Assembly (NCBI RefSeq): GCF_051622035.1 | Contig: NC_135362.1 | Location: 12,589,501 to 12,653,500, forward strand | Source of the DNA: Arctopsyche grandis | Lineage: Eukaryota; Arthropoda; Insecta; Trichoptera; Hydropsychidae | Length of the DNA stretch: 64,000 bases | Reading direction: 5' to 3' | Part shown: piece after piece, positions 26,701 through 41,700 of the stretch | Layout of the letters: each line of letters begins with the position of its first letter | Position numbering within the stretch: position 1 is the first letter of the stretch | Program-made: the position numbers and the translations under genes | Notes under the pieces: generated by a model | What the model saw: only the letters and a program-made list of their open reading frames with translations | Database searches by the model: none | What the model was told of the DNA's origin: nothing

Positions 26701-29700
26701 AGAAATGTGGGACAAACATATGCACTCTACACGTGCATCTACATACATATATCCGAATTCGATTTGGGGAACATTCACTGTCGCATCGTGGAGCCAAGGA
26801 CGTGACGTTCCATACTATTCAGTGTGTTTTCGCCCTAATAGCTATTGAGAGTAACTATAAAAATAGGATTTTTGTGATTTCAAAATCTCCCCTACTAATT
26901 ACAGTTCAGCTAGTTTAGAAATGGATCCCAAATCGCGTTATAATGGATGTTTTCATTGTGAATATATATTTTATTTAACTACTTTCCTAAAGTAACAAAA
27001 GAGTAAAGGTGCAGACACACAGAGTGGTATTTTTTGTTGTTGATATTTTTGCACATGTAAAAGAAAAACGCAAAAAACGTCTAACCTATGCAATCGCATC
27101 CTAGGCAAAACTCATCTCCTGGAGTGTTTTCGGTGATATTTCATCTTTTTATTGTCATATGTATGTTTGACAATGATATTTGAAAAAATATAGGAGGAAC
27201 TTGTCGAAATGATAAAATTGTACGAATTAACAATGATATGAAAATATGCCCATCCCAACTGGAAACCAAGAGCACGTTCGTGCCATGTTCTTATCATTTT
27301 TGTACGAAGTGAGTTTGTCTTCTTGTTTATTCAATAGATTGTAATTGAGTTTTAACGTTTTAAGCCACTCAAAGACGAAACGTTAGTATTGTACGAAACA
27401 AATTACCAACTGCCGAAACTGTCCAAGCACTCATACTTATCACAAGTGCGAATCCGTCGGAGAATTTCATCCAATCTCAACCGGTCCCCTTTACAGTTGA
27501 AGTGCCGGTGACATTTCCCAGTCGGAAAGGCAATCCGACCGTTCGTCGATGACAATTAATTGTCGCCGGATCGATTTCTGTCGGGCGTATTTAAGTCGAC
27601 TGGCCCGGGTTCAAATGCTGTATACTCATTTACACCTGCTCTTTGTGGACCGGTGACTGTACCCGGCCAATACCCGACTCTCGCACTCTCTAACCCACTG
27701 TAAACAGACTCAATAATGGGCAGTCAGGTGAACGTAAAGCAGGCGTCGAGCCAACCCATATAACCCACTGACGATAAGAGTTTTCCCGAATCGCCACTAG
27801 ACGCCTATCATGTGATTCACTCATCGTATATTATATTGTACAGTTTTGAAATTTGCATCATTTTGGCGTAAAGATTGATGGTGAATTTTCTTGTATGTAC
27901 ATATGTACTATGTGCATATATCATATGTCAATTGGCACATTTCTACCTGACGGAACCAATTCATGTGAGTAATATGTATGTAGCTTAATTATTGATACAA
28001 ACACTCTTCTGGGCTTAAAAGCCAAATCCTTTTACTTTATGTAAAGGTTTTCGGCTAGTATTTTAGCTCAAAATGCTCTGTATTATATTGTTAAATGTCA
28101 GTATAAATAACAACTGGACAGTATAAAAATTTCTATCTAAATCGAATCAACCTTGTGGTGATGCCAACCGAAAAGTAATCAAAATATATAAAACTTAACA
28201 TTTAACAGTAATACTGACCATTTGATATACATAAATACTGACCATTTATTATTTATACTGAACGATGGATATTGGCCGTTTAATATAAATACTAACCTTT
28301 TATATTTAAATACTGATAAAGACTAAAATACTTTACAGTAAAATACAAGCCGATAAATAATATTTACATAAATTGATGTATCACCAAATAAAGTTGTTGG
28401 TTATTTGGATTAAAATCATAAATGATATTACTTAATTAATTTATTACTTTTATTAAATACATGTATATTATTTTTTATATAATAAATATATTATTTTTTA
28501 TATTATATATAAAAAAATAATATACATATATCGTGTGCTTTGTAGAATTTATGTACACAAAAAGTGTATCGTGTGTTTGATGGAATACCAACAAAAGGTG
28601 AAATTTTGGTTAAAATTTGGTAATCAATATGTCTATGTCTTATACACATATGTATGTATGTATGTATTATCATCATCATCTACAACCGCTCACCATTCAC
28701 GGCTGGATGAAGGCCTCTCCAACACGCTTCCACTCGTCTCTTTTTTGCCCAACTCTCATCCATCTCCCCCTATATTTTCCTAATTTCGTCTACCCATCTT
28801 CCTTGCAGTCTTACTTTTATCCTTTTGCATTCTCTCGGGAACCATTCTAGCACTTCTTTTCTAGAACCATTCTAGCACCTTTCGTCCATTCTTCTAGCCA
28901 CGTGGCTCGCCCATTGCCATTTCAATATCTTTACTCTCTCCACTATGTCCACTACTCTTGTTATACTTCTGACCCACGTGTTCCAATTTCTGTCTTTCCT
29001 CGTTATGCCAAGCATACAGCGTTCCATACTTCTTTGAGTGCATTGGTCTTTGTGTATCAACTTAGTGTTCAGTGTCCAAGTTTTACATCCATCCGTCATC
29101 ACTGGCAGAACGCATTGATCGAAGATATTTTTCTTCAGGCAGATTGGCATTTTTGATTTAAAAACAACATTCATTCGTCCACGTGCACTACATCCTAATT
29201 TCATACGTATCTTTATATCTTCTTCTTTACTACCGGACATGTCTATTATATGACCTAAATATAAATAATTATTTACTACTTCTACTTTTTTGTCATCTAA
29301 TGTGTTCAATAACATATATGTATGTACATATGTATTATATATGTATGTATATATGTACATATCTAACACTTTAATAGACTAATTCATGATTCATCTTTTC
29401 GAAATATTGTTGGTACTGTTGAATAATGGTTTCTGAATAATTTACCTTGTTTAAATTCAGTATCACGTGTGTCTATTGAATCATTAACATTCATGTCATC
29501 TGTAATATCATAAGTTCACATACTGATTTTCCTGTGTCGATTAGTCATAGTTTTAATAGATATTTACATAAAGTAATTCGAAATTCATGATTTATGGTAT
29601 AGTATTAGGGTTGCCATAATAAATTAATATTATATGTAATGTTTTCAGAAAGACAAAAGAAAAAATACTAAAATCATTATAAATTATAATAGGTGTAAAG

Positions 29701-32700
29701 GATGTTCATATTTTTATGAAATACATACATATATACAGCTATATGTACCTATGTATATATCATATATATTTGATATTATAGCATTTTTTGACATATTTTA
29801 ATGATGAATTCTGAGAAAATATAAGTAATATGATTTGAAATTAAATTAAGTCGTTAAATTTTGAAATATGGTTTTGAACTAAAAATTTTAAGTTTGAATT
29901 TAAATTTTTTTTTTATTAATTAAAATATCGCGAAATTTTTATTCAATCATTTATGGATTAGATATTAGTATTTTTTGATTATTTATCTTCACGATATTTT
30001 TTTATTAAAATTACACGATGTATGTACATACATATATCCACACAATATCATGTCAGCCATTTTTTGTCACTCGTCTTCCCGAAGTCTTAAAATGTTTCCC
30101 AGAAGAAAATCTAATACACTAGAGAAAACCACATATGTATGTATATCGGAGATAATAATTCACATAATGTATTGTATCTATATTTTAGAAAAGTTTATGT
30201 TTGAAACTTATGTATGTATGTAACCAATAATAATTCAAACAGCCCCACGGACCTTTTCAAAGTTTAGACCATTACTCGCTTTGAAGTTTAAACCTTGCGC
30301 AAGTTCAACGATCTGAAGGGACAATAAAATAGCAAAATGTATAACAACAGTACCTGGAAAATTTGAATTAACCAAAAAAAAGAAAGAATCCATTAGTCTT
30401 TTATGGGTATATCGTTTTGATACTGACGCAGACCAGACTGGTGTCCCAGCGAACGCCACATCAAAGCCGTCGACGGCAATAAAAATATGTTTCTTTTGGC
30501 GCCGGTTTCACGTTACGAGGCATAAAACCACGCTTTATTGTTGCCACTGGCTCAACATTTATTGTGGTTTCGCTAACCAGACGCGAAACCAGGTTAATTT
30601 CTGCACGAGGCGGGGAAAACGCGCTTTTATTTCCGCGTTCGGGCCGACGTGAACTTTCCGTCGACCCTCGTTATAATGGAGGAGTTTTCCTCGCACGACG
30701 TGAAAAGCCTGAAAGGACCCCGACCTCCCCACACCCCGCTTTCACAAGCTTGCTCTCCTCCATTTTCCACCCCCCATTCACGACGACATCGAAACCCACG
30801 AGGCAGGGTTCATTTGGACGCTTTGTAAAAATGGCAAACGCATGTGTACGTACAATAAGTGACGTTTACGTTGGGCAAAAGGACAGTATTTGCTTTTTCT
30901 ACACATATGTTTTATAACATGTAATTTAGAATGAGATTTTTCCGTCCATGGTATTAAAACTTTCTGTTGAACAAACATTACATGTTCATATTGTTAGTAA
31001 GGAAATATTTTAATTCGTATTTTTATATGAACATACATGTTTAAATCTTTTCTAATGCAAATTAATTAATAATAAAGCTTTAAAACATTTAATGTTTCTT
31101 ATCTACTTTGTACTTTGTACATATTTTATCGTGCACTTACGTAGCTAGCTATCTTCTATATGATATTATATTATTCTCTTGGGTACTATATCAGCCTTGT
31201 TCGTATTCCATCCAATTTTCTAGCCATGTGTTCCATTTATTTCCATTTAAGCTTCTTTACGTCACTAAGTCCGTTAACTTCATACATATTTCTTACCCAA
31301 ATTTCGTTCATGTTTCGCTATACAAAGCATACTTTTTTCAGAAAAACATTCAATATTTCAGCGATTCCAAATTTCAAGACAATCATGTTGATCGAAGAAT
31401 TGTTTCATATATTTATTAGGCGAATAGGCCTAGTTAAATTATGTGTTGAAAAATCTACATATGTATGTATGTACATACATACATATGTCAATTTAACTAG
31501 TCGGGAATTTTCCTCTTCCTCTTTCTTTTCCCACATAACCTTATATGATGAGATTCTAGAGGCTTTCTTTCTCTGTCTAAAGGTTTTCTGTATCTAAAAA
31601 CTTAATGAATTAATACCAAACACATTGAAGAAAATAGCTCTTTTATACAAACATACAAAAATACATCATATGTGCCATGACAGGAGTTATTCCAACGCGA
31701 CACACATGACTAGATTATTTTTGTACATAAGTACTAACAATTTTACAAACGTAACAGTACATATATAATAGATACATCTATGTATGGACAATTCATATTT
31801 TTTTAATGCACAGCAAATTTTCGAGAAATACATTATATATGTACATAGGTACCATATGTTTATAATATTCGACAAATTCAAGATGATAATAGCTCGAATT
31901 TGCGAGAAATTTATAGGGGGATGCTGATTTATTCGACCCGTCACAACAATTAAGAAAATTTAAGCTAGAAAAATTGGAAAATTATAATAAGACATGGTCG
32001 ATCTGTGTTTTAATAACTACAAGATCTCGCCAGCAGCGTATTTCACCGGAACTTGAACCCACGACCTCTCTACTAGTATGTAATACCTCCACCAGTGCAC
32101 TACGCTGTGGTTGTGGATAGATAGATGAGGATAGAATTCTCAATTTATAAGTTTTTGATCTTTTGATTCTATAAAATACTCGTTGAACTTTGACAGTGCC
32201 GAAAAGCTTATTGCTCTCAGAAGCACCTATTTTTGATATTTCAATCTTTAATTATTATATTTCTGGATGAAATTTCATTAAAACAAAGTACGTATACATT
32301 CTTTTTGATGACCACTTTATCTGGGGGTGGTAGTTTAATAAATTTTGTGCATTCTCAAGATGCTGGCTTATCGCAATTCGTCGAATCATCTCTGGTATTT
32401 TCCAACGTTCAACAACATCTTCATAAATATTACAGATGGTTTTCTAGACCATCCTGACCTAATTTTCCCGACTCTCTTATCGTAGCCATGCAAATAAATA
32501 TCATAATACTACGCTTACTAGAATTTTTAAAAAAAAATTTATCCATCATTAAATCAAAATGAATGCGAATTATGTTTCTTTAAAAATATAACTCGATAAC
32601 GATCAATTTCCGGAGCTTTGTTGGTGTGGCTAAAATGACCTCCCTAATAAACCTTTATTATACTTAAGTACATATAAATGAGTCGTGAATCATACTGTGT

Positions 32701-35700
32701 AAAAGCGGGCTTTAATATACATAATAGAATTATATTTTACGATTGTAATTAATGAATTTTAGATTTAAAAGCACGCACAAAAACTTCGTTGATTAATAGT
32801 CGATAAAAGTCGTACTCGACTATTTCATTTCGTTTTGTTGACCGGCTAAAACGGTCCTTTGATTGATTGTTTGAACTCCTGATTCATTTCCTTCATTCGA
32901 TACTACATGGAATTACGATTTTAAACACCCGTCACTTTGATGAAAGCTTTTAACAATAAAAAAAATCTCATACACTCAACTCAATTCGACCGAGACGTAT
33001 TTTTGGCCACGTAATAATTCCTTCTTTTGCGCATTTAGATCGCGATGTATTGGAACGTCAATGTCGATACAGGGCTGCGTAGATTAAAAATATATTAGGG
33101 GTTGATAGGACGATTAAACAAAATCCAGTTCTTAGTTCACGTTCATTCATTTTTGGCCTTTGCAAAAATATTAATATGAAATTAAGCGGGATTGTTGCCT
33201 ATTTTAAGAATCAAAAAAGGGATTTTAGCCATTGGAATACTAATATAAATAGACAAATGAATTTCGTAACTTTTTCCTTGTCCCTTTATTCTATTTATTT
33301 ATATTTTCATGTTATAAATGTGAGTTTTTAAAGGCTGTGTTTTATGACCTTTTTTGTTAATTATATCAATCAACCCTTTCCACTCGTATGTCGAGCTCAG
33401 GTTGACATGACCTTCAAATCTCTTTTTAATCGGCCACAAATGATAACTGTAATGATAACTTTTTTATCATCTCAAATTAGCTGGTGAACAGTTTCATTTG
33501 TGTTTTAGATTTTTTAAAGATCTAATGTTTCTCAAACTTGCATTTTTGTAAAGCGATGTTTTTGTTTTCAAAAAAACAAACAATATTTCAAATATTTTGA
33601 TTTTCATTAGAATTATTCACAAACTATGTCTTCAATCTACTTTTTTACTAAAAGGATACCTTTAAATCATTAATATAAAATGTATTTAGCTGTCATTATA
33701 TGATCATTATAATTAAAATGATATACAATGACAGTGATTAAAAACGATTTTAAATAGTCAAAATAATGGCAATTATTTTTTTCATAATAGAAAAGAAAAA
33801 TTTGTATATGGAAATTTCTAAACAATAAAAAAACATTCAATTTTAAATTGATTTCCGAATTATTCCGAAATAAAATGATAAAATGATAATTAAATAGTAA
33901 GCCCTTAAGCCCACCAAATACATTTACATACATACATACATATGCTGATTATGGAGAATATACTTAATTGAATAAATCTGTTTACTCACCTTTTGAATAG
34001 ATTGCATTGTTCGGAATAGTATCGATTATAAATATAATATATACATATGTATATCATCATTGTTTTAAGCCATTTTTCAACAAACCATTCAAAACTTAGC
34101 ACCCGCATGGATATTTTCAAAAAAAAAATCACTTTTTTCGTAACTGAAGATTTCTTAGTCATCCCATTTATTAAGATTTGAGCTTGTAAACTTATCGTTG
34201 ATATGTACAGGTTGTTCAATATGTGAAGGCTCACCCCCACCCTACGGAAAATTTGCGCATAAATAACAATCCTACCTTGCGCACCTTTCCGAAGGGTGGG
34301 GGCAAGCCTTCATACATTGAACAACATCTACATACATATCAATGATAAGTTCACAAGCTCAAATCAAATTCAAGAGCTCACGGCATTGACGCGATACGCA
34401 ACCGATGATAACTGACGGGCGGCGTGGACAAAAATTTTATTGCAAGCGAAGTCTTCTTTTTCGGCGGGGATAGATAGATAAATTGATACTAATAGAGATA
34501 AGTGCGGCTTGAGTTCGATAGCCGGTGCCAGCCCTGATTATGAAATCATATCGCGAGTGGGGGATATACTCGAAGCTCGCGCTCGGCCTCATCAGCCCCG
34601 ACCAGTTGGATACATTAGCTCCAGCCCGATGACTCGGAAGCTTCTTTGTGCCTCTCAGTTTGTGTCCAGACCCCGACCAGTGAATAGTGTGAATAAATAA
34701 TAAGTGTGGATGGTCGTGCGATTTTTGATATCCACATCAAAGTGACCCCAATGTGTACGTCTGTTGAAAGGGTTGAAATTTGACGTTTTCGTAACGTCAC
34801 ATGCGAACGTCCCCATTGTGGAGGGTTTCGATCGTATAATTTAGATTCGAATGATGTATGACTAAAATGTTGACTTGAACGTGTTGGCGCACTTTCGATA
34901 GATAAATCAATAATATTATTGGCTTTAATGAAGCGCTATCGCTGATTGAGAGTCCATGCGTTTCGTCGTATTTTTACAATGCAACGTAATCCTTTAATCA
35001 TATTACAATAAATGGGTACTTTATTGTATTGAATCAATAAAAAACATCAATTATCGAATCAAATTATTATAATATAAGTAACATTAGGGAGATGTCGAGT
35101 TGTACCCATCATAAATCAGGGGAAGGACTTACTTCCAGGTCCGTACTAACTATGTATCATATGTAATGAATTCATTTTACTCCTATTCACTTGATTTATC
35201 GATACTTTTATCCCATTATATAATATGTAAGTTCCTGACCGACTATTTCAATATTAGTTTTAGATCAAGTAGTTCAAATTCAGAATGCATCCCATAAGAT
35301 TAATCGTATTTGGGTAGTTTCTATCTAATATAAACCTTATTATATCGAATATTTGTCTGTAGAGTATTAATTTTTAATTTCCTTGATAAGTTTTGCCGAT
35401 GTTCTTTTGGTATAAAACTTTCTTTTGAAAATTCTGCTTTTATCATTCTTCGAGCATGCTTCAACTTCTTAATTGAGACCTCTTAAAAAGTTTTACGGTT
35501 TTATGTATATCAAAGGATCCTGCGTTAGCCTTCTAGGGATCCTCACAACTGCACTCCCCTGAAAAATATGCTTCGACTATCCGAAATTGACATCTGCGAG
35601 CTGGTATAGGGCTTTAAATTATACATGGTTAGTTTGGCTGGAATTTCCAACTCAACCAAGGACCCAAGTCTTGAACAAAAGTTATATAAGTTTACTTCAA

Positions 35701-38700
35701 CCCCTTGAGGAAACCAAATAAACTTTTCCGCTTTTGTCTTGGTGTGAATCCGGAACTTTTCAGCCCATTTAGTGTGGAATTAAACTGTTGTTTATTTATT
35801 AATATATATACCCAATTAAAATATGTCCGTAAATAAATCGTTCATTAGTTATATTAGACTTGATTATAATTCTGACAGTATGGTATAATAGTTGTTTTGA
35901 TATACACTTTAATACCCCAAAGTAGTTAAGTAGAAATTTTATTTATTTAATATTTAAGTAGTATACATAATTATTTCAAGTAGTTACTAAAGAATACATA
36001 TGTTTAAATAATTAATGTTATATGTACATTTCAAACTATCGCATTGTATACGTTTAATATTTGAAAGTTTTAACCAATATAATAAGTAATTTTTTGGATA
36101 TACTCAAATTTATTAATCGCTTTTCTTCAATATAAAACCAATGTTAGTAATAGTGAGCAAGATTAGCAATTATTGCTTACTCTTAAACAATTTAAAGAGT
36201 GTGCTATACGCTGTACAAATTTTTTTTTATGAATTTGTAGATGTTAACAAATTTATCATGTGGACTAGTTCCATCAGGTATAACTACATTAAATTGTTTG
36301 TACTGTTTGTTTTATTCTAAATCGTATATTTAACTTCAGGTATAGCTATGTATGTACTTCACCGTATCGTACATTTTTACTGTATGGTTTTTTCCGTACA
36401 TGGAAAGAGGAAGATTCTCATTGGTGAGATGAATTCTGATTGTGCGGATTTTCGTATCAAAAAGTTTAAATAAAATCGTAAAAATTAAAGGAAACTATCT
36501 GAATTTTATGATCACTCGTATGTATTTTTTTATATATCATAGATTGGATTGTTTTGTACGTATGTAAGTATCAACAATTCCAAACATTACATTAGGCACA
36601 ATTATATGTAGAATAAAATAGAGACATCAATGATATCAACATTTTTCTTGATAAACAGTAAAATACACATTTCACATATTTAATAAGAATCAACGAAGTC
36701 AGGATGCCAGAAACTTAAATTGGCGAGAAACTGGGGGGGGGGGAGGATACCAATTTATTGGAGCTATCACAAAAATTCAGCTAGATAAATCGGAAAATTA
36801 TAGCAGAGACAGTCGATCTACATATGTATTTCGCCAGAAGTGTATTTAATCGGGACTTGAACCCAAGACCTCTCTACTGCCAAGCGATAGCTCTACCAGT
36901 GAGCTATGCTGTGGAAGATATATTATATAATATATCTAATATATACTTTCGAAAGAGACTTTATATGTACATACATATGTATGTAAGTTTTGGTTCGTAG
37001 AATCCGTGACGTTAAATTTAATAAAAAGACAAATGAATATTCAAATAAACTTATTAAAATGTTTACTATTAGATTAGCCATGTTTAAGCGGTTTATATTA
37101 CAAATTCCGAGCGAAGCCGGGTAAAACCACTAGTGTACGATAAAGAAGGAATAAATAGACAAACTCGAATTCACGGATTCAAATTTCAAGCCTACGATAT
37201 ACGATTCAAACCGATATATATGTACGCTCTAAAGATAGTACATTTATACTAGTGGTGCTTACCCAGCTTCGCTCGGTTCCACTTTTGACGATATCTTCCG
37301 TTTTAGCAAGAATATAGGAAAAGTTACTTGAAATGGAAATGCAGTCTAGTAGTGAGAATACCGTCGAACCATGAAAAAATTATTTATTTGTTTTATTATT
37401 AAATTTATTTGAATCGAAAAAAAATATTAACGACCGACCAATCACAAACGTCTTTGACTAATTCAACCAATCAGAAACGAATTACAGACGCCATTTTATA
37501 TATGACACTAGTGATATGCCCGTTGATTTCAACCGGTGGCTTGGGAAAAGAATTGATACACGAATTAAAATAAAGTTATATATTATACGAGTATATATAA
37601 ATATGGTGTAAGGTAATTTATAGGCGCCCGCGCATATTAAAACGATCCCCATTCGCCCGCGTTGAAATGATGAATGAATGTATGTGTGTGTGTCTTCTTG
37701 GATGTGTGTATGTGTGTACGCTCCCGCGCAGCGCATCTGATGCTGACGCCACCTGGTCCAAGTCATGCGCGCTCAATATCCGGAGCATATGTCAGAAGCT
37801 CCACACCCCCCCACTTTCCCGCTACCCCACGTCCCCTCGACACGATCAGTCGTCACGCCACACCCCTCTGCATAATGTTTACTCCTGATATTCTAAAATT
37901 TGTTTTTTTTTATCCCCATACTTTTCGATGCACCGCACATACATACATATGTATGTATATAATGTTTTTATATATATTATTATTAAGATGTGCTATTAAC
38001 ATAAATATAGCACCTATTTTGAGTTCATTAAAAAGAGTTAAAGTTTTTCAATAGGAGGTTGTTTGTTGTGATAAAGCGCACCTAAACGGATAATTAGTGG
38101 CGCTTTGGGGGTGAAAAAATAAATGCGAAATAATTATTTCAGCTGAATTCGTGTTCTCCGACGGGCGGAAAATGAAACGAGGCAGAAAGGGGAAGTTAAA
38201 AATAATTGGAATTCATTAATCTTCACTTCGTGCCCAGCTGCTAAAAGAAGAAAGCGTATAAAACGATCGCAGAAAAGCAATAAGACTCTGATAAGAATAC
38301 CCATTACACTAGCGATCCAATATTAAACAGCCCAAAACTAAAACTGATTCATATTGAATATATACGTTTTTTATATTGAACAGTGGAGGGGAGGGGGGGT
38401 CGTAATAAAGTGCTCGCGTTAAAATAAATTGTAATTAAATGGAGTGTTTTCAAACATTTAAGTGAAATTTCATGTTTCTGCGGAAACGTTAGAAAATTGT
38501 GTGTGTGTGTGTATTCGGTAGGTTGAAAATATGATAATGAGGTTCAAAAGCAGCAGGCATCGCTTTCTGTCAGAATGGTAGAACGTTGGCGCAATGCTGT
38601 ACTCAAACTAAGAAAAAGGTTACATATTAATGTTAATTTTACATTTAAATAACAATAGTAATTTATTATATACGTATTCCGTTCCGGAACATACCCACTA

Positions 38701-41700
38701 CATGTATTATGCAATGACTTCAATTGAAACTTAAGTCACTAAACTTGGTGCGTCGCTTAATAACGGGTGCCAAAGTGATATATGGTCATATTGTTTTAAT
38801 TTCATTTAGACGCAAACCTAAATCAAATTTCGTATTAATAATGTGCGAATTGTACAGTATTTGCAACGTTGTATAATCAGTACAAGTTTTGGGTAGTTGT
38901 TTGGCATGTTATACGTATTGTATGCTTTCGGTCAGAATTGCGCACTTGTTTATTGATTATTTGTGTTATTGCAGTTTGGCTGTGAGGAATGGAGAAGACA
39001 ATGGACCCACAAAGAAGGAACCTGGCCCTACAGATCTGCTGCTATACGATGGAGAACCACCGTAAGTAGGATTGAATTATATTTTATTTATCTCATTGAA
39101 ATTATAATACAATACTGTACAAGTAGTTAGTTCATCACAATGCCTACTGAATTTTTACTGCTGAAAGTGTTGGTTTGAAAGCTTCAAGTTCGGTCTTTTG
39201 ATAAGGTCAAGACTTGAATGATATTTACATATATTCATTGGCAAGAATTGGATGTTATTTTTGGTCCGTTTCTGGCAACAAGATTGCTATTAGCTCAAAA
39301 ATAGAATGCCGTTAGATAAAATAAATGCATTTGTACCGACAAGCATATAAAAATAAATAAATCATTGGTTTGAAATTGTTATTGTTAAAGGTCAGAGTCA
39401 CGTGGGAGTCGAATGAAATTTCGCGGGCCGAACTTGCCAATTGCTTTATATCTTTCACAAAATTATTATAATTTGTTAAATTACAATTATTTTTAAACCA
39501 CACGGGGATATATTAACTGTAATTATTATTATTAAATTAAAGGATATTTAATATCAACTTTGAATATTTCTATGAAACGCAAAGTCACAAATTTACTTAT
39601 TTTAATTTTAATTTAATTTTATTTGTTTATGTATTTATACCAGGAGGGCATATCAGGTAAACCCAATGCGCCTTCCTGGCCAATTACAATTTTTTTTTTC
39701 ATTTTTTAAATCCATTTAAGCAAAACGTTCAAGATGAGCCTTCTAATAAGCAAAAATTTTCCAAGACACATACAAAACTAGATACGAAATTTTAGTTCAA
39801 TATACCCAAAGGTTTCTGAGAAAAACATAAAAAAACGCCAATTCTCCAGAAAAGTACTACTTCCGACTGTTAAATATATAAGTCATGTAAATGGTGGACA
39901 TCATCATTTGATGGTTGTACCTCCTGTCTGTGCAGTTTTTATCGGATGGCTCCTATTCATAGAGCTATCTGACTTCTTAATTAAATTGTTGCTGCCGTAC
40001 CTGAATGTGATATCTTCCACGTCAGTGAACGTAGGAGATGATTTTAAGCTATTGTTCTGGTAGTCTGTGCTCATCATTATTTTCATAATTGGATGTGATG
40101 TATGAGTGAATTTTGATCTTCTCTCTTCTATTCGGGCCTCACAGGGCTGTTTTGTATTCATGGCTGGTACGTATGTATGTATGTATGTACATATATTGGT
40201 GCTGACTGTTGATGCAAGACATTCCCAATTTTTCTCATTATTATATGAGCCATTTTATTTGAAAGTGGCGGAAGTCTAATTTTAATTTTAAAAACACTAT
40301 TTGTGTTTGACTTAATTTACAAATAATTATCACTTATTTTAATTCGAAACGTCCAGAATCTAGGGAAAACAGAATAAACGTATTACAGGCCACCAGTATT
40401 TTTAAATATTGTTAAACGCAAAACATTATATTAAATATTTCAAATATATTCACTTTCAAATATAGCGACTCATATGTTTTACGACTACTTCTATTATTAT
40501 TTGAACTTTAGCTGCTATTGTTTTTTTTATGTCCTATTACTAGTCGGCTTCGCGCGATAAATGAAAACCATGAAAAATATCTTGTTTTTTTATTAAATTT
40601 ATTTGAATCGAAAAAAAATAATATTAATAAAAACGACCGACCAATCACAAACGTCTTTGACCAATCCAGCCAATTAGAAACGACTTTAACGAAAGCCAAT
40701 CAGAAACGAATTACAGATGTGTAAATATGTATTTTTTTCTGAATAGTTATACATTTTTTCCTGTAATGCCACAATGGCCCAAACTTAAAATGAATAAATT
40801 ACACATTTTACACAATTACTTGCTAAGAAATTTACATTTGAAATCACATTGTTTAATCCTTATATGAGTATATATAATTTTTTTATAATCTGTGAATGTT
40901 TGTTTGCTGTTTAGGTGTGTGTATGTATTTGTGGTTTGTGTGTGTGTGTGTGCTTATGTACGCATATGCATACATGTATGTATGTTTACTTGAGGTGTGC
41001 GTGCATTGCACGGCACATTTCAGGTATCAATTCCCAACGCATGTGCGCTTTATGTGTTCATGCATTGTTGTTTATTTTGTACTTGGTTATGTACAGTGTG
41101 GTTTTTTTTCATTAGAGCAGTGATGTGCGTTGTTCTTGTGCGATATTCAACAACCGTCTCGTTCTTGGGGGTGGTGGCCTCATGTTGAGGGCTTTAAGGA
41201 TCGAATTCCTTGACCTTTAAAACGGGCTTAGTATGAGTATATTTAAATTTTAAAAAATTGCATAAAAACACCGTTTATGATGTATAAATAACTCCAAACA
41301 CAAAAATCAATGGAAATTCACCAAAGACGAGACTGAAGAGTGCGTTTTTGTCAGCATTTTTGTCGTGTTGTGTCAAGTCAACTTGTTTCACTTTACACGC
41401 AACCTTACTGAGACACTTCACTATGCAAAAAGCTATAAAAATGTATATATACTTCATTACTAAATCGCTAGATGCAGGGCATCAAGTTGATGTGATCTAT
41501 ACCGATTTTGCTAAAGCTTTTGATAAGGTTGATCATTCAATACTTATTAAGAAATTGGCCAATTTTGGTCTATCGGATAATCTTACTGATTTTTTTACTT
41601 CTTATTTAAGTAATCGTCGTCAGTTTGTTTGTTTTGATGGCCATTTCTCTGATGTATACCTCACATCTTCTGGCGTGCCCCAAGGCTCTAATTTGGGACC

